Below, piece by piece: positions 19,043 through 29,192 of a DNA stretch of 64,000 bases. The position numbers and the translations under genes are program-made. Numbering within the stretch: the stretch's first letter is position 1; the number at the start of each line of letters is the position of its first letter. A model generated the notes under the pieces. The model saw only the letters and a program-made list of their open reading frames with translations, searched no databases and was not told the DNA's origin. This stretch comes from Gammaproteobacteria bacterium (GTDB lineage: Bacteria > Pseudomonadota > Gammaproteobacteria > Enterobacterales > Psychrobiaceae): NCBI GenBank assembly GCA_013214965.1, contig JABSRU010000007.1, forward strand, positions 1-64,000, read 5' to 3'.

Positions 19043-19810
19043 GTGGAATTATTACCTGTGTTAGATCTTAAACATCAAGTGTCTGTTCAAGAGTGGCAGA
19101 CGAGAGTCGATTTAGCGGCCTGTTATCGTTTGGTCACCCACTTTGGCTGGGATGATTTGATTTATACTCATTTGTCGGCCCGATTACCGGGGACCGATCA
19201 TTACTTGGTCAATGCTTTTGGTTTGGCCTTTGATGAAGTTACCGCATCTAATCTCGTTAAAGTTGACTTACAGGGCAACATTTTAGATGACACGCCGTTT
19301 AAGATAAACCCTGCTGGCTTTACCATTCACAGTGCGGTTCATGAAGCGCGCCCCGATGCCCATTGTGTTATCCATCTCCACACCAATGCCACGATTGCCG
19401 TGGCGACCCAAAAAGAGGGTTTGCAGCCTTATAGTCAATATTCTATGTTTTCATTATCATCGCTTGGTTATCACCAATATGAAGGATTGGCGGTTAACGA
19501 GTCGGAGAAAAAACGATTGCAGAGCGATCTTGGTTTAAACAATCATTTATTGTTAGTTAATCATGGCGGCTTAACCGTTGGACCCACTATTGGTGATGCT
19601 TTTATGCGAATGTATGATTTACAACGAGCTTGTGAAATACAATTATTACTACAAGCAGCAGGACAACCAGCGATAAAAGTGCCACAGCCAATTTTAGATA
19701 ATATTTATTCCCAAGCAAAAGTGGTACATACGGGCTCAACGGGCGGCCAAGTAACTTGGCCAGCGATGTTGCGTAAAGCCTATAAGTTAGATCCTGAATT
19801 TATGTTATAA
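19043..19810 (+). CDS. Class II aldolase/adducin family protein
   Basis: 255 residues from the GTG at 19043, chosen because AAGGAA lies 6 bases before it; the frame is open from 19016. It has the zinc ligands of class II sugar aldolases: His111 and His113 in HLHT and His174 in NHGG. The residue equivalent to the catalytic Glu of fuculose-1-phosphate aldolase appears missing: PAGFTIHSAVHE stands where a Ser-Glu pair is usual, which is the adducin-like pattern. It may be a non-phosphorylated sugar-acid aldolase, epimerase or decarboxylase. First gene of the sugar-acid locus, 14 bp before the dehydratase. Confidence 0.8.
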   Translation: MELLPVLDLKHQVSVQEWQTRVDLAACYRLVTHFGWDDLIYTHLSARLPGTDHYLVNAFGLAFDEVTASNLVKVDLQGNILDDTPFKINPAGFTIHSAVHEARPDAHCVIHLHTNATIAVATQKEGLQPYSQYSMFSLSSLGYHQYEGLAVNESEKKRLQSDLGLNNHLLLVNHGGLTVGPTIGDAFMRMYDLQRACEIQLLLQAAGQPAIKVPQPILDNIYSQAKVVHTGSTGGQVTWPAMLRKAYKLDPEFML

Positions 19811-19824
19811 GTGGAGTTATTAAA

Positions 19825-21000
19825 ATGAAAGTTACTTCAGTTGAAGTGTTTGATATTGAATGTCCTGACCGTGCCGGTTGGAATCCGGTGTTTGTGCGAA
19901 TTCATACCGATGAAGGGATTAGCGGCGTTGGCGAAGCTGGCTTAGCTTACGACTTAGGTCATAGTGCGGCCGCTCATATGATTAAAGAGATGGCGCAAGC
20001 TTTTTTGATTGGTCATGATCCGTTTCAAACTGAAATGCTCTGGTCGCGGATGCTCCGTGAAAGTTTTTGGGGCTTAGGCGGTGGACCGATCATTTACTCT
20101 GCCATGAGTGCAATTGACACTGCCCTATGGGACATTAAAGGGAAGGCGCTAAATGTACCTGTTTATCAACTTCTCGGCGGTAAAGTTAATTCAAAATTGC
20201 GTACCTATGCTTCGCAATTACAATTTGATTGGGATAGCAAATTTAAGGCGTTGTCGCAGCCGGAAGAGTATGCAGAAGCGGCCTTAAAAGCGGTAGCGCA
20301 AGGTTATGATGCGGTTAAAGTTGATCCGGTCATGTATGACAAAGATGGCAATACGTATTTTGATCGCACTAAAATTATCTCACGACGGGAAATGAAATTG
20401 TATCGTGCACGGATGCAAGCGATTCGTGAAGCGGTTGGTGATGAAGTTGATATTATTTTTGAATGCCATAGCTTGCCTGGCGTGACTACGGCGATCCAAC
20501 TCGGTGAAATCGCACAAGAATTCGATTGTATGTTTTATGAAGAACCGGTCAACTATTTGAATCATTCATTGCATGCCAAAGTTGCCGATAAAGTTAAGGT
20601 GCCGATTGCTGGTGGTGAACGCTTATATAATCGTTGGGGCGTTCGTCCTTATCTTGAAGATCTGAGTATTGATGTGCTACAGCCGGATATCGGGTTATGT
20701 GGTGGCTTTACCGAAACCAAAAAAGTCTGTGATTACGCAGATATTTTCGATATTAGGATCCAAGCGCACGTTTGTGGTGGGCCGGTTGCGACAGCGGCTT
20801 CGTTACATTTAGAAACAGCGATTCCGAATTTTTTAATTCATGAACATCACACTTACGCGATTAAAGCATGGAATCGTGAATTATGCCTGCAAGATCCACA
20901 GCCAAAAAATGGTTTTTTTGAAGTATCAGAAGCCCCGGGGATCGGTATTGAACTCAATGACGAAATCGTGATGCGCTCACCACGAATGATGATTAAGTAA
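19825..21000 (+). CDS. Mandelate racemase/muconate lactonizing (enolase) superfamily dehydratase
   Basis: 391 residues. N-terminal capping domain (1-125), then a TIM barrel. Metal ligands have the exact 26-residue spacing of the family: Glu213 (with His215, in FECHS), Glu239 (YEEP) and Glu265 (GGER). His315 (AHVCGG) is the likely catalytic base. HLETAIPNF resembles mannonate/gluconate dehydratases. Such enzymes convert aldonic acids to 2-keto-3-deoxy acids; the substrate cannot be named. First metal ligand is Glu where Asp is more usual. A GGAG Shine-Dalgarno precedes the ATG. Pairs with the lactonase and SDR downstream on the other strand. Confidence 0.85.
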   Translation: MKVTSVEVFDIECPDRAGWNPVFVRIHTDEGISGVGEAGLAYDLGHSAAAHMIKEMAQAFLIGHDPFQTEMLWSRMLRESFWGLGGGPIIYSAMSAIDTALWDIKGKALNVPVYQLLGGKVNSKLRTYASQLQFDWDSKFKALSQPEEYAEAALKAVAQGYDAVKVDPVMYDKDGNTYFDRTKIISRREMKLYRARMQAIREAVGDEVDIIFECHSLPGVTTAIQLGEIAQEFDCMFYEEPVNYLNHSLHAKVADKVKVPIAGGERLYNRWGVRPYLEDLSIDVLQPDIGLCGGFTETKKVCDYADIFDIRIQAHVCGGPVATAASLHLETAIPNFLIHEHHTYAIKAWNRELCLQDPQPKNGFFEVSEAPGIGIELNDEIVMRSPRMMIK

Positions 21001-21008
21001 CTTAGCGG

Positions 21009-21884
21009 TTAGAACTGATAGATTTTGTAGCTGTTAGTGGCTGACAAGGCAGCCTGTTGCGTAGGTGACAGGCCGAGTTGATTCATCGCTTGCTGGTAGT
21101 GTTGCCACAGATTTTGATAGCTGTGGCTAAATAAGCAGAGCGGAAAGTTGCTAGCTAACATCACCCTATTTATCCCAAAATATTGGATAAGATCGGATAA
21201 GCGGGCGGCAAGCTGACTCGTTTGATAGTCACGATTAACCATTTCCCATCCTGAGGCTTTTATCACCACATTACGGCATTGGGCAATGGCTTTTATCTGC
21301 TGTTGCCAAGTTTGTAATGCTTGAGGTTCATTCGGTGGGAAACCAGCATGACTAATCACTATTTGTAATTGCGGTAACTGGTTCGCAATGTTAAATAATG
21401 CCTGCATACCTGCAATATCTTTGCCATTGAGCTGGGCTTCAAAAATTAGTGATTGTATCGCCAATTGATTTAGATTTTGTTTAACTACTGGCTTATTTAA
21501 TAAGTCGCTGGCGGCTTGATCAAGAATATGGCGAACTCCAACCCATGAACTAAATTGAGCGAGGTGGTTTAAATTAGCCCTGAATTTCGCAACAGATTCG
21601 GTTAAGTCGACACTAGCAATTGTACGCAAAGGCACCGGTAATCGTTTGTTTGATTGTTCTAACCATGATATTTCACGCCAAGGTTGTTGATTATTAAATC
21701 CCGCTTCAATATGGACAACCCCTAATAATTGATCCTTAGGTGCTAGAGTGAGATCCTTCAGGGAGAAATCACGGTTAATAACCGATTTATCCGGCCAGAA
21801 GGGCGGATTATTTGGTTGCAACCAATGATAATCCCCTTGGGACAAATCAAAAAAATGCAGGTGAGAGTCAATTATTTTCATCAA
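21009..21884 (-). CDS. COG3618-type amidohydrolase (sugar lactonase)
   Basis: 291 residues of the Amidohydrolase_2 fold, cytosolic. HLHFFD near the N-terminus is the first metal motif; SHAGFPP gives a later ligand His. ASNFPLCLF near residue 245 has Asn where many relatives have the catalytic Asp (SDWP); an Asn version does occur in some family members. Relatives include L-fuconolactonase and other sugar lactonases, which would link the SDR (makes a lactone) to the dehydratase (uses the acid). Its start abuts the SDR stop, so the two are one leftward operon. Confidence 0.78.
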   Translation of the reverse strand: MMKIIDSHLHFFDLSQGDYHWLQPNNPPFWPDKSVINRDFSLKDLTLAPKDQLLGVVHIEAGFNNQQPWREISWLEQSNKRLPVPLRTIASVDLTESVAKFRANLNHLAQFSSWVGVRHILDQAASDLLNKPVVKQNLNQLAIQSLIFEAQLNGKDIAGMQALFNIANQLPQLQIVISHAGFPPNEPQALQTWQQQIKAIAQCRNVVIKASGWEMVNRDYQTSQLAARLSDLIQYFGINRVMLASNFPLCLFSHSYQNLWQHYQQAMNQLGLSPTQQAALSATNSYKIYQF

Positions 21885-22613
21885 TTAGCCAGTGGTGTAG
21901 CCGCCATCGATCATTTGTAGGCTGCCGGTGATGAAACTGGCATGTTCACTGGCTAAAAAAGCGACTAGCTCGGCGACTTCTTGCGGTTGCCCTAAACGAC
22001 CTAAAGGTTGTAATGCCGCCTCTGCTTGGTGAACCTCTTCTTTATTCGCCCCTGATTTTTTACAGTAACTGTCGATAGCGTGGTGATAAAGCGGCGTTTC
22101 GATAGTACCTGGGCAAACGGCATTCGCTCGAATGTTGTATTTAGCATAATCTAGTGCCGTCGTTTTAGCTATCGATGCTAATGCATGTTTGGTTAAGTTA
22201 TAGGCAAAAGAGTTGGTTTTAGCAATGACCGACTGATCGGAAGCAATAATAATAATTGCACCGTGGCGTTGCGCTTTCATGATAGGCAGTGTGGTTTGAA
22301 TCGCTGAATACGCTCCTTTAACATTAACCGCAAACATTTTATCGAGTTGTTGTTCTGTGGTATCTTCGATTGACCCTGAAAAATGAACGCCAGCATTACA
22401 GACTAAACAATCAATGCGTTGAGTTTGCTCAATGACGTGTTTGATCGCAGTAATCGTTTGGATGTGATTGCTAATATCACAGGAAATATATTGCCCGGCG
22501 GGGCCCGATTCAAGATCAAGATTATAAACCTGGTAATCTTGGCTGATTAACTTTTGGATAATCGCTAAGCCGATGCCTTTCGAGCCACCAGTAATCACTG
22601 CCACTTTATTCAT
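21885..22613 (-). CDS. SDR oxidoreductase, L-fucose dehydrogenase-like
   Basis: 242 residues. The Rossmann motif TGGSKGIGLA is at about 8-17, NAGVHFSG near 86, and the catalytic Ser (IIASDQS) and YNLTK (Tyr-x3-Lys, about 152-156) are present. It ends MIDGGYTTG. The pattern is close to sugar 1-dehydrogenases of the L-fucose/galactose type, which oxidise an aldose to a lactone. This fits the lactonase encoded right after it and the acid dehydratase opposite. The actual sugar is not determined. Confidence 0.8.
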   Translation of the reverse strand: MNKVAVITGGSKGIGLAIIQKLISQDYQVYNLDLESGPAGQYISCDISNHIQTITAIKHVIEQTQRIDCLVCNAGVHFSGSIEDTTEQQLDKMFAVNVKGAYSAIQTTLPIMKAQRHGAIIIIASDQSVIAKTNSFAYNLTKHALASIAKTTALDYAKYNIRANAVCPGTIETPLYHHAIDSYCKKSGANKEEVHQAEAALQPLGRLGQPQEVAELVAFLASEHASFITGSLQMIDGGYTTG

Positions 22614-22765
22614 TAATTCGTTTACTCAAGGTTTAGGTTTAGGGCATTATATCGTATTATCTTCTTATTTTTTAAAAAAACAAGCAGTTAACGCGATACA
22701 AAGTTGATTGTTTATTTAAAGCATGATTAAATTTAGACAAATTCCATCATAGGGTAATAACGAAA

Positions 22766-24850
22766 ATGATCACGAAGTTCCAATTTTTTGCTAAATCGTC
22801 GCTTTTGTGTATCGTGGGCACGATGTTTTGCCAGCAGACAATGGCTCAAGAGTCCATTTCGTTAATTAAGAAAAAGCCCTCCCACAGCTTTGATCATATC
22901 GCCACCAAATCTTTGGTTATCTTGCAAGATATTGCGGTTAAATTAGCCGCATCACCAAGCTCGATGACAACTGTATTATTACCTAACGGCCGGGCCAATG
23001 CTATTTCTATTGGTGGTTCGATGCCATTTGGTTCAGCGGCTGTTGCGTTAACCGGTGATGGCATAAGTTATGCGCCTCTCGCCTATTTAGATGGCTCTTT
23101 ATTTAATATATCTAGCGGTTCATTAGAGTCCATTGAAGTGATTAACTCTCCATCGGTGTCTGCAGGTCCTACCGGCCTGGTTGGTGCTATTAATTTAGTC
23201 TCGGACCAAATTAACATGGAGCATACCGGGGGTTTATTAGATACCCGCTATGGTAGTGACCAAAACAAATATGTCGACGTTAAATATAGTGGTAAACAGG
23301 ATTTATGGGGCGGACTATTTAGCTTTAATCGCCAAGAAGGTGATAGTTACCGTCAAAATAGATTTGGCCAGTCGGGTGGTTTTGAAGCCAATGATCTATT
23401 GATTAGAGTTAAAGAGTTAGGCCAACATATTTTATCGAGTAAGCAAAACACCGAACTTAAATTTCAATACAAAGATTACGATAACAATGAAAGTCGCTTT
23501 GGTATTTCCTCGGCGGACTTAGCTCAGCAACCCATGCAAAGATACATGGCAACGATGGGGGACTTTGAACGTCAGAAGGATCTATCGTTTCACATTAAAC
23601 ACAAAGCTATCTTGTTAAACAATGAGTTAGTAACCACCGACCTATATTATAATGATGGCAACGCTGATTATTTACAGACCATTGGTGCTCAGGGGAAATA
23701 TGGTCACGACAGTGTTAATGCCTTAGCTAAAATTGAGTCTGCGCCGGATAGTAACTTAAAGGTTGAAAAGCAACGTTTAGCGCGGACCTATTCTAGTTGG
23801 GGAGTCGGGGTTAATATAAAGCAAGAAATTGAAGGTCATAAGTTAGTACTTGGGGCGCTGTATCATCGTGAATCATTACGGGACAAAATCAGCGTTGATA
23901 CATTTACCATGGATACTCATTATGCGTTATCACCGCTAGAAAATAATGATGTCACGGCCAATTTAAAAGATAGCGCTCGAGTGAATTCAATCTTTTTAAC
24001 TGATTTTTGGCAGCAGCAGCAATGGCAAATTGATTTAGGTATTCGTTATGAACAAATTTCCATGCGCCGAGAATTGACCAATATTGTTGATGATAAATTA
24101 AACGCTAATAATTACAATTTAATGTTATTGAATGGCCATGTTAAATATCAGTATGATCAATATTGGAGTTTTGTTTTTTCATCTGCTCAAGGCTTTTTAC
24201 CACTACGTTCATCGACGACCAGCATTAAGCCGATGAAGAGTTTGGTGACTCGTGCCGGTGCTGTTTATCATCAAAATGGATTAGACTTTAGCGCCATTGC
24301 ATTTTATAACTCATTCACCAGTATTATGGGCAGTTGTCAGCAAGCTGCAGCATGTGATAATGCTCAAAATAATGGTCGCGGTAATAACATTGGTATTGAG
24401 TTATCACTCAATACTCAGTGGCAGGTTGGTAAAGTCTTGATGCCGTTAGAGGTTATTTATTCCTATGGCAAAGCAAAATTCAGTAATGATTTTACCACTG
24501 GCTATTCTGGTTTTGCCGTTAATTCAGGTGATCGCTTTCCCTATACCCCAAGCAATCAGTTATGGCTCCAGTTTGGCACTTTATTTGACCAGTGGAGCAT
24601 TAATACTCAGTTAGTCTATCGTGGTAATCAACAGGGCTGGCCTAGCACTGAACCACTTAACCCTTATGCGAAAATAAATGACGCGCTTGTTGTGCACCTT
24701 AACACGGCCTATCAGCTTGACCAATCTCAGAAACTTTATTTCAATATTCATAATTTAACCAATAAAGTTTATGTCGAATCGTTTTATCATGCCGGGTTGA
24801 TGGCTGCTAGCGATCGCCGCTTTACCCTTGGTTATCAATTAGCCTTATAA
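22766..24850 (+). CDS. TonB-dependent outer membrane receptor
   Basis: 694 residues. Signal peptide about 1-27 (ending QTMAQ), then a plug domain with AYLDGSLFNISSGSLESIEVINSPSVSAGPTGLVGAINL (SLESIEV and a G-x-x-G-x-x-N motif typical of plugs), then a 22-strand barrel ending in a receptor-like RRFTLGYQLAL. It imports a large or scarce ligand across the outer membrane by TonB. Siderophore receptors look similar, but its position beside the sugar-acid genes suggests a glycan or sugar-acid substrate. The plug is short and the TonB box is not obvious. Confidence 0.88.
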   Translation: MITKFQFFAKSSLLCIVGTMFCQQTMAQESISLIKKKPSHSFDHIATKSLVILQDIAVKLAASPSSMTTVLLPNGRANAISIGGSMPFGSAAVALTGDGISYAPLAYLDGSLFNISSGSLESIEVINSPSVSAGPTGLVGAINLVSDQINMEHTGGLLDTRYGSDQNKYVDVKYSGKQDLWGGLFSFNRQEGDSYRQNRFGQSGGFEANDLLIRVKELGQHILSSKQNTELKFQYKDYDNNESRFGISSADLAQQPMQRYMATMGDFERQKDLSFHIKHKAILLNNELVTTDLYYNDGNADYLQTIGAQGKYGHDSVNALAKIESAPDSNLKVEKQRLARTYSSWGVGVNIKQEIEGHKLVLGALYHRESLRDKISVDTFTMDTHYALSPLENNDVTANLKDSARVNSIFLTDFWQQQQWQIDLGIRYEQISMRRELTNIVDDKLNANNYNLMLLNGHVKYQYDQYWSFVFSSAQGFLPLRSSTTSIKPMKSLVTRAGAVYHQNGLDFSAIAFYNSFTSIMGSCQQAAACDNAQNNGRGNNIGIELSLNTQWQVGKVLMPLEVIYSYGKAKFSNDFTTGYSGFAVNSGDRFPYTPSNQLWLQFGTLFDQWSINTQLVYRGNQQGWPSTEPLNPYAKINDALVVHLNTAYQLDQSQKLYFNIHNLTNKVYVESFYHAGLMAASDRRFTLGYQLAL

Positions 24851-24905
24851 AATAAATATTTACCTCTCCTTGTTTTAAACAGCTATCGAACCTTTGCCTA
24901 TCAAG

Positions 24906-24930
24906 ACAACAGTAATAACTGTTGTTTTTT
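24906..24930 (+). terminator. Intrinsic terminator after the TonB-dependent receptor
   Basis: ACAACAGT-AATA-ACTGTTGT, a perfect eight-pair stem, is followed directly by TTTTT. It closes the sugar-acid locus before the nqr leader. Confidence 0.85.
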
Positions 24931-25232
24931 GGTTCTTTTAGTGGTGTTTTGTTCGTTATCACTAAAGTCTTACTAGAAATTGTCAATTTACAGTTTAGTC
25001 TGGGTCGAGATAGTGCTAGAATTTCGTATTAGTTAGAGTAGCTATTTTTATTGTGCTTTTTTAGCTTCAATGAATATATTTATTCTAAAAATTTGAGCGC
25101 TATTGTAATAAGACCTTGGGCTGAGTTAATCATTATTATCATTAACTGGTGCAAGTTTTTTATTGCGTGAAAAATAGCAAGCAACTGTCGAGCCTAACGG
25201 CTAATTCTTTCCGTTAACCAGTGCAAGTGAAT
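24931..25232 (+). promoter_or_regulatory. nqr operon leader region
   Basis: About 300 bp without a gene before nqrA. It holds an inverted repeat AGTTAAT (25124-25130) / ATTAACT (25141-25147), a small hairpin TAACGG (25195-25200) / CCGTTA (25211-25216), and a near-direct repeat TTAACTGGTGCAAGT (25142) versus TTAACCAGTGCAAGT (25214, two mismatches). The second copy runs into the nqrA ribosome-binding region. These may be operator or leader-RNA elements; no known regulator site is recognised. Confidence 0.4.
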
Positions 25233-26576
25233 ATGATTACAATAAAAAAAGGTCTGGACCTTCCTATTGCAGGAGCTCCCCAGCAAGTAATCCATGATGG
25301 TCCGTCCATCAAACAGGTCGCTACTCTGGGTGAAGAGTTCTATGGCATGCGCCCTACGATGAAAGTTCGTGTGGGTGATACTGTCAAGAAAGGTCAGGTA
25401 ATTTTCGAAGATAAGAAAAATCCTGGTGTTTTGTTTACTGCTTCAGCTAGTGGTGTCGTTTCCCAAATTAACCGTGGCGCAAAAAGAGTATTTTTGTCCC
25501 TTGTCATTGATGTCGAAGGTTCTGAGCAAGAAACCTTTTCTAGTTATTCGACAACTGAACTGGCTCAACTTGAGCGTAGTAAAATTGTTGAACAATTAGT
25601 ACAGTCAGGACAATGGACAGCTTTACGTACGCGTCCCTTCTCTAAAGTACCAGCGATAGATACTACGCCTTCGGCGATCTTTATCTCAGCCATGGATACC
25701 AACCCGTTAGCGGGTGATCCTGAGATCATTATCAAAGAACACGCGCAAGACTTTATTAATGGCTTAACTGTTTTATCTCGTTTAACTGATGGCAAAGTGT
25801 TCATCGGTAAAAAACCGGGCGCAGATATTCCTAGTTCGAATGTTGGTTCTGTTGAACAACATGAATTTGCAGGTATTCACCCAGCAGGTCTGGTTGGTAC
25901 TCATATTCATTTTCTTCATCCTGTTGATGCTAAACGTACCGTATGGACGCTAGGTTATCAAGACGTTATCGCTTACGGTAAATTATTCACTACCGGTGAA
26001 ATTTTTGCTGATCGCGTTATTGCCCTGGCGGGTCCTGCGGTTAAAAAACCTCGTTTAGTGCGTACTGTGCTTGGTGCTAGCACCACTGATTTCACGCAAG
26101 ATCAGTTAATTGACGGTGAGAACAGAGTAATCTCTGGTTCAATTCTTCAAGGTGATATCGCTCAAGGGCTAGTGACATTTATTGGTCGTTATACCAATCA
26201 AGTCAGCGTGCTGAGTGAAGGTCGTGAAAAAGAGTTATTCGGTTGGATGAAACTAGGTCGTGATGTGGTTTCTGTGACTCGTTCATATATTTCACACCTC
26301 ACCCCTAAGCGTTTGCTTAATCTAACAACCACCACTAACGGTAGTGATCGTGCGATGGTGCCAATTGGCAGCTATGAGCGTGTCATGCCATTAGATTTGT
26401 TACCAACGATGTTACTGCGCGATTTATGTGCTGGTGATTTAGACGGTGCACAAACCTTGGGTTGTTTAGAGCTAGATGAAGAAGATTTAGCGCTATGTAC
26501 CTTCGTCTGTCCTGGTAAGTATGACTTCGGTCAAATACTGCGTGACAGTCTGACGACTATAGAGAAGGAAGGTTAA
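25233..26576 (+). CDS. nqrA: Na+-translocating NADH:quinone reductase subunit A
   Basis: 447 residues from ATG 25233 ([16 protein letters not shown]), which matches the NqrA start; an in-frame GTG lies 12 bases upstream. Soluble, membrane-associated subunit that contributes to quinone binding; it has the RnfC-like N-terminal barrel domain and ends with the [13 protein letters not shown] segment. NQR oxidises NADH, reduces ubiquinone and exports Na+. First of six subunit genes in canonical order with 0-60 bp spacing. The Na+ gradient it makes would drive the PomA/PomB stator. Confidence 0.97.
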   Translation: MITIKKGLDLPIAGAPQQVIHDGPSIKQVATLGEEFYGMRPTMKVRVGDTVKKGQVIFEDKKNPGVLFTASASGVVSQINRGAKRVFLSLVIDVEGSEQETFSSYSTTELAQLERSKIVEQLVQSGQWTALRTRPFSKVPAIDTTPSAIFISAMDTNPLAGDPEIIIKEHAQDFINGLTVLSRLTDGKVFIGKKPGADIPSSNVGSVEQHEFAGIHPAGLVGTHIHFLHPVDAKRTVWTLGYQDVIAYGKLFTTGEIFADRVIALAGPAVKKPRLVRTVLGASTTDFTQDQLIDGENRVISGSILQGDIAQGLVTFIGRYTNQVSVLSEGREKELFGWMKLGRDVVSVTRSYISHLTPKRLLNLTTTTNGSDRAMVPIGSYERVMPLDLLPTMLLRDLCAGDLDGAQTLGCLELDEEDLALCTFVCPGKYDFGQILRDSLTTIEKEG

Positions 26577-26580
26577 GCAG

Positions 26581-27789
26581 ATGGGCTTAAAAAATTATCT
26601 CGAGAGTATCGAGCCGAATTTTGAGAAAGGCGGTAAGTATGAAAAGTGGTATGCGCTTTACGAAGCAGCAGCGACCATTTTTTACACCACTGGTTTTGTC
26701 AACAAAGGTAAAACCCACGTTCGTGATGGTATCGAATTAAAACGTATTATGATCATGGTGTGGCTTGCTACTTTCCCTGCGATGTTCTGGGGCATGTACA
26801 ACATTGGCCTGCAAGCTAACGATGCTGTTATCGCGGGTATGGCGCTGGGTGAAGGTTGGCAAGAAAGCTTGTTTACCCTACTTGGTGGCGTATTAGGTGC
26901 GGATGCAGGTTGTGGCACGTTGTTCCTTTATGGCGCAATGTTCTTCCTCCCTATTTATGCAACTGCATTTATTGTTGGCGGTTTCTGGGAAGTATTATTT
27001 GCGATGGTTCGTGGTCATGAAATTAACGAAGGTTTCTTCGTTACTTCTATCCTGTTCGCATTAATCCTGCCGGCAACAATTCCATTATGGCAAGTGGCTA
27101 TCGGTATTTCATTCGGCGTTGTTATCGCTAAAGAAGTATTTGGTGGTACCGGTAAGAACTTCTTAAATCCAGCACTTGCTGGTCGTGCGTTCTTATTCTT
27201 CGCTTATGCACCAGATATTTCTGGTGATGCTGTTTGGACTGCAATCGATGGCTTCTCTGGCGCAACGGCCCTTAGCCTTGTGGCTAACGAAGGTATGGTA
27301 GCATTAGAAAGCTCAATGACTTGGATGGATGCATTCCTGGGTAAAATGCAAGGTTCTATGGGTGAAGTATCAACTCTAGCAATCTTAATTGGTGGCGCAT
27401 TTATTGTGTACCAACGCATTGCCTCATGGCGGATTATTTTAGGTGTGTTCTTTGGTATGCTCGTAACAAGTTTATTGTTTAATGCGATTGCGACCGAAAC
27501 ATCGACTCCGATGATGCACATGGATTGGACTTGGCATTTAGTGACTGGTGGCTTCGCCTTCGGTATGATCTTTATGGCAACTGACCCAGTATCGGCGTCA
27601 TTTACTAACAAAGGTCGTTGGGCATTTGGTGCGTTAATTGGTGCGATGGTTGTGATGATCCGCGTGGTTAACCCAGCATTCCCTGAAGGAATGATGCTAG
27701 CAATTTTGTTTGCTAACTTATTTGCACCGTTATTTGATTACTTTGTCGTTCAATCAAATATCAAGCGGAGGGCTGCTCGTCATGGGTAA
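26581..27789 (+). CDS. nqrB: Na+-NQR subunit B
   Basis: 402 residues, an integral membrane subunit with about ten spans that binds riboflavin and a covalent FMN. The FMN site is Thr229 in [10 protein letters not shown], the flavinylation signature recognised by ApbE. The N-terminal [12 protein letters not shown] and the C-terminal [16 protein letters not shown] are family landmarks. The stop codon overlaps the nqrC start by 8 bp. Confidence 0.97.
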   Translation: MGLKNYLESIEPNFEKGGKYEKWYALYEAAATIFYTTGFVNKGKTHVRDGIELKRIMIMVWLATFPAMFWGMYNIGLQANDAVIAGMALGEGWQESLFTLLGGVLGADAGCGTLFLYGAMFFLPIYATAFIVGGFWEVLFAMVRGHEINEGFFVTSILFALILPATIPLWQVAIGISFGVVIAKEVFGGTGKNFLNPALAGRAFLFFAYAPDISGDAVWTAIDGFSGATALSLVANEGMVALESSMTWMDAFLGKMQGSMGEVSTLAILIGGAFIVYQRIASWRIILGVFFGMLVTSLLFNAIATETSTPMMHMDWTWHLVTGGFAFGMIFMATDPVSASFTNKGRWAFGALIGAMVVMIRVVNPAFPEGMMLAILFANLFAPLFDYFVVQSNIKRRAARHG

Positions 27790-28552
27790 TAAAGACTCTT
27801 TTGGCAGAACATTAATCTTTGTATTAATTACTTGTCTCGTTTGTTCAGTAATTGTTGCTGGTGCTGCTGTTGGTCTTAGACCAATGCAACTCGAGAATAA
27901 AGCGTTGGATAAGCAAACTAGAATATTAGAAGCATCGAATTTACTTGAATCTACGATGACTAAAGCTGATATTGTTGCCGCTTATAACAAATACGTTGAA
28001 GCGAAGTTATTAGATTTTGCGACTGGCGAATTTGTTGAAGGTAATACTGCAACGTTTGATCAGCGTATTTATGCGTTAAGCAAAGATACCAGCATCACCC
28101 CAACTAATGACTTTGCTAAAATTAACCGTCGTGCTAACCAGACTATTGTTTATCTTGTCAAAGATGAAACTGGCAAGACTAATACGGTTATTTTAGAAGT
28201 ACGTGGTAGTGGTTTATGGTCAATGATGTATGCATTCGTTGGCTTAGAAACTGACCTTAACACGGTAAAAAGTGTTATTTACTATGACCAAGGTGAAACG
28301 CCTGGTCTTGGTGGTGAAGTTGAAAATCCTAAGTGGAAAAAACAATGGGCTGGTAAACAGTTATTTAATAGCAATGGCGACATCGCAATTAAAATTGTTA
28401 AAGGCGGCGCTAAAGCTGGCGATATCCACGGTGTTGATGCACTTTCTGGCGCTACCTTAACCGGTAAAGGCGTAGAGAATACCTTTAAGTTCTGGCTTGG
28501 TGAAGAAGGCTTCGGTCCTTTCATCGCGAAGTATAAAAATGGAGGTCTATAA
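27782..28552 (+). CDS. nqrC: Na+-NQR subunit C
   Basis: 256 residues from ATG 27782 ([10 protein letters not shown]), preceded by GCGGAGGG; the longer frame from 27710 lies inside nqrB and is not used. One N-terminal membrane anchor (about 11-33), then a periplasmic FMN-binding domain. The covalent FMN attachment is Thr225 in [10 protein letters not shown], the same number as in Vibrio NqrC. The overlap with nqrB suggests translational coupling. Confidence 0.97.
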   Translation: MGNKDSFGRTLIFVLITCLVCSVIVAGAAVGLRPMQLENKALDKQTRILEASNLLESTMTKADIVAAYNKYVEAKLLDFATGEFVEGNTATFDQRIYALSKDTSITPTNDFAKINRRANQTIVYLVKDETGKTNTVILEVRGSGLWSMMYAFVGLETDLNTVKSVIYYDQGETPGLGGEVENPKWKKQWAGKQLFNSNGDIAIKIVKGGAKAGDIHGVDALSGATLTGKGVENTFKFWLGEEGFGPFIAKYKNGGL

Positions 28553-28554
28553 TC

Positions 28555-29184
28555 ATGGCTGACACTAAAGAAATGAAGAAGGTACTGTTTGGACCCATTC
28601 TGGATAACAATCCAATTGGTCTACAAGTCCTTGGTATTTGTTCTGCTTTAGCGGTAACAGGCTCAATGCAAAAAGCATTGATCATGACGATTGCGGTAAC
28701 CTTAGTTACTGCATTCTCTAGCTTGTTTATCTCGATGATCCGTAACCAAATTCCTAATGCGGTTCGAATCATTGTCCAAATGGCGATTATTGCCTCGTTA
28801 GTTATCTTGGTTGACCAATGTTTGAAAGCGTTTGCTTATCAAATGTCGAAAGAACTCTCGGTCTTCGTTGGCTTAATTATTACCAATTGTATCGTGATGG
28901 GTCGTGCTGAAGCCTATGCGATGAAAGAGCCACCATTAATGAGTTTCCTTGACGGTATCGGTAACGGTATTGGTTATGGCGCGATGTTAATGGCCGTTGC
29001 TTTTTTCCGCGAATTACTGAGTAAAGGTTCATTATTTGATATTCAAATTATGCCATTATTACGTGATGGCGGTTGGTATCAGGCGAATGGTTTGTTAGTA
29101 CTACCATTTAGTTCATTCTTCGTGATTGGTTTGATTATCTGGGCTATTCGCCAGTACAAGCCTGAACAGGTTGAGAAGGACTAG
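28555..29184 (+). CDS. nqrD: Na+-NQR subunit D
   Basis: 209 residues, six membrane spans. With NqrE it forms a pseudo-symmetric pair that coordinates an intramembrane iron centre. [26 protein letters not shown] and the half-helix [19 protein letters not shown] carry the conserved Cys residues. It starts 2 bp after nqrC. Confidence 0.96.
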   Translation: MADTKEMKKVLFGPILDNNPIGLQVLGICSALAVTGSMQKALIMTIAVTLVTAFSSLFISMIRNQIPNAVRIIVQMAIIASLVILVDQCLKAFAYQMSKELSVFVGLIITNCIVMGRAEAYAMKEPPLMSFLDGIGNGIGYGAMLMAVAFFRELLSKGSLFDIQIMPLLRDGGWYQANGLLVLPFSSFFVIGLIIWAIRQYKPEQVEKD

Positions 29185-29192
29185 GGATCATT

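Noticed and set aside
27204-27611. Long antisense frame under nqrB
   Set aside because: Antisense to a conserved membrane protein gene; a common by-product of its codon use.
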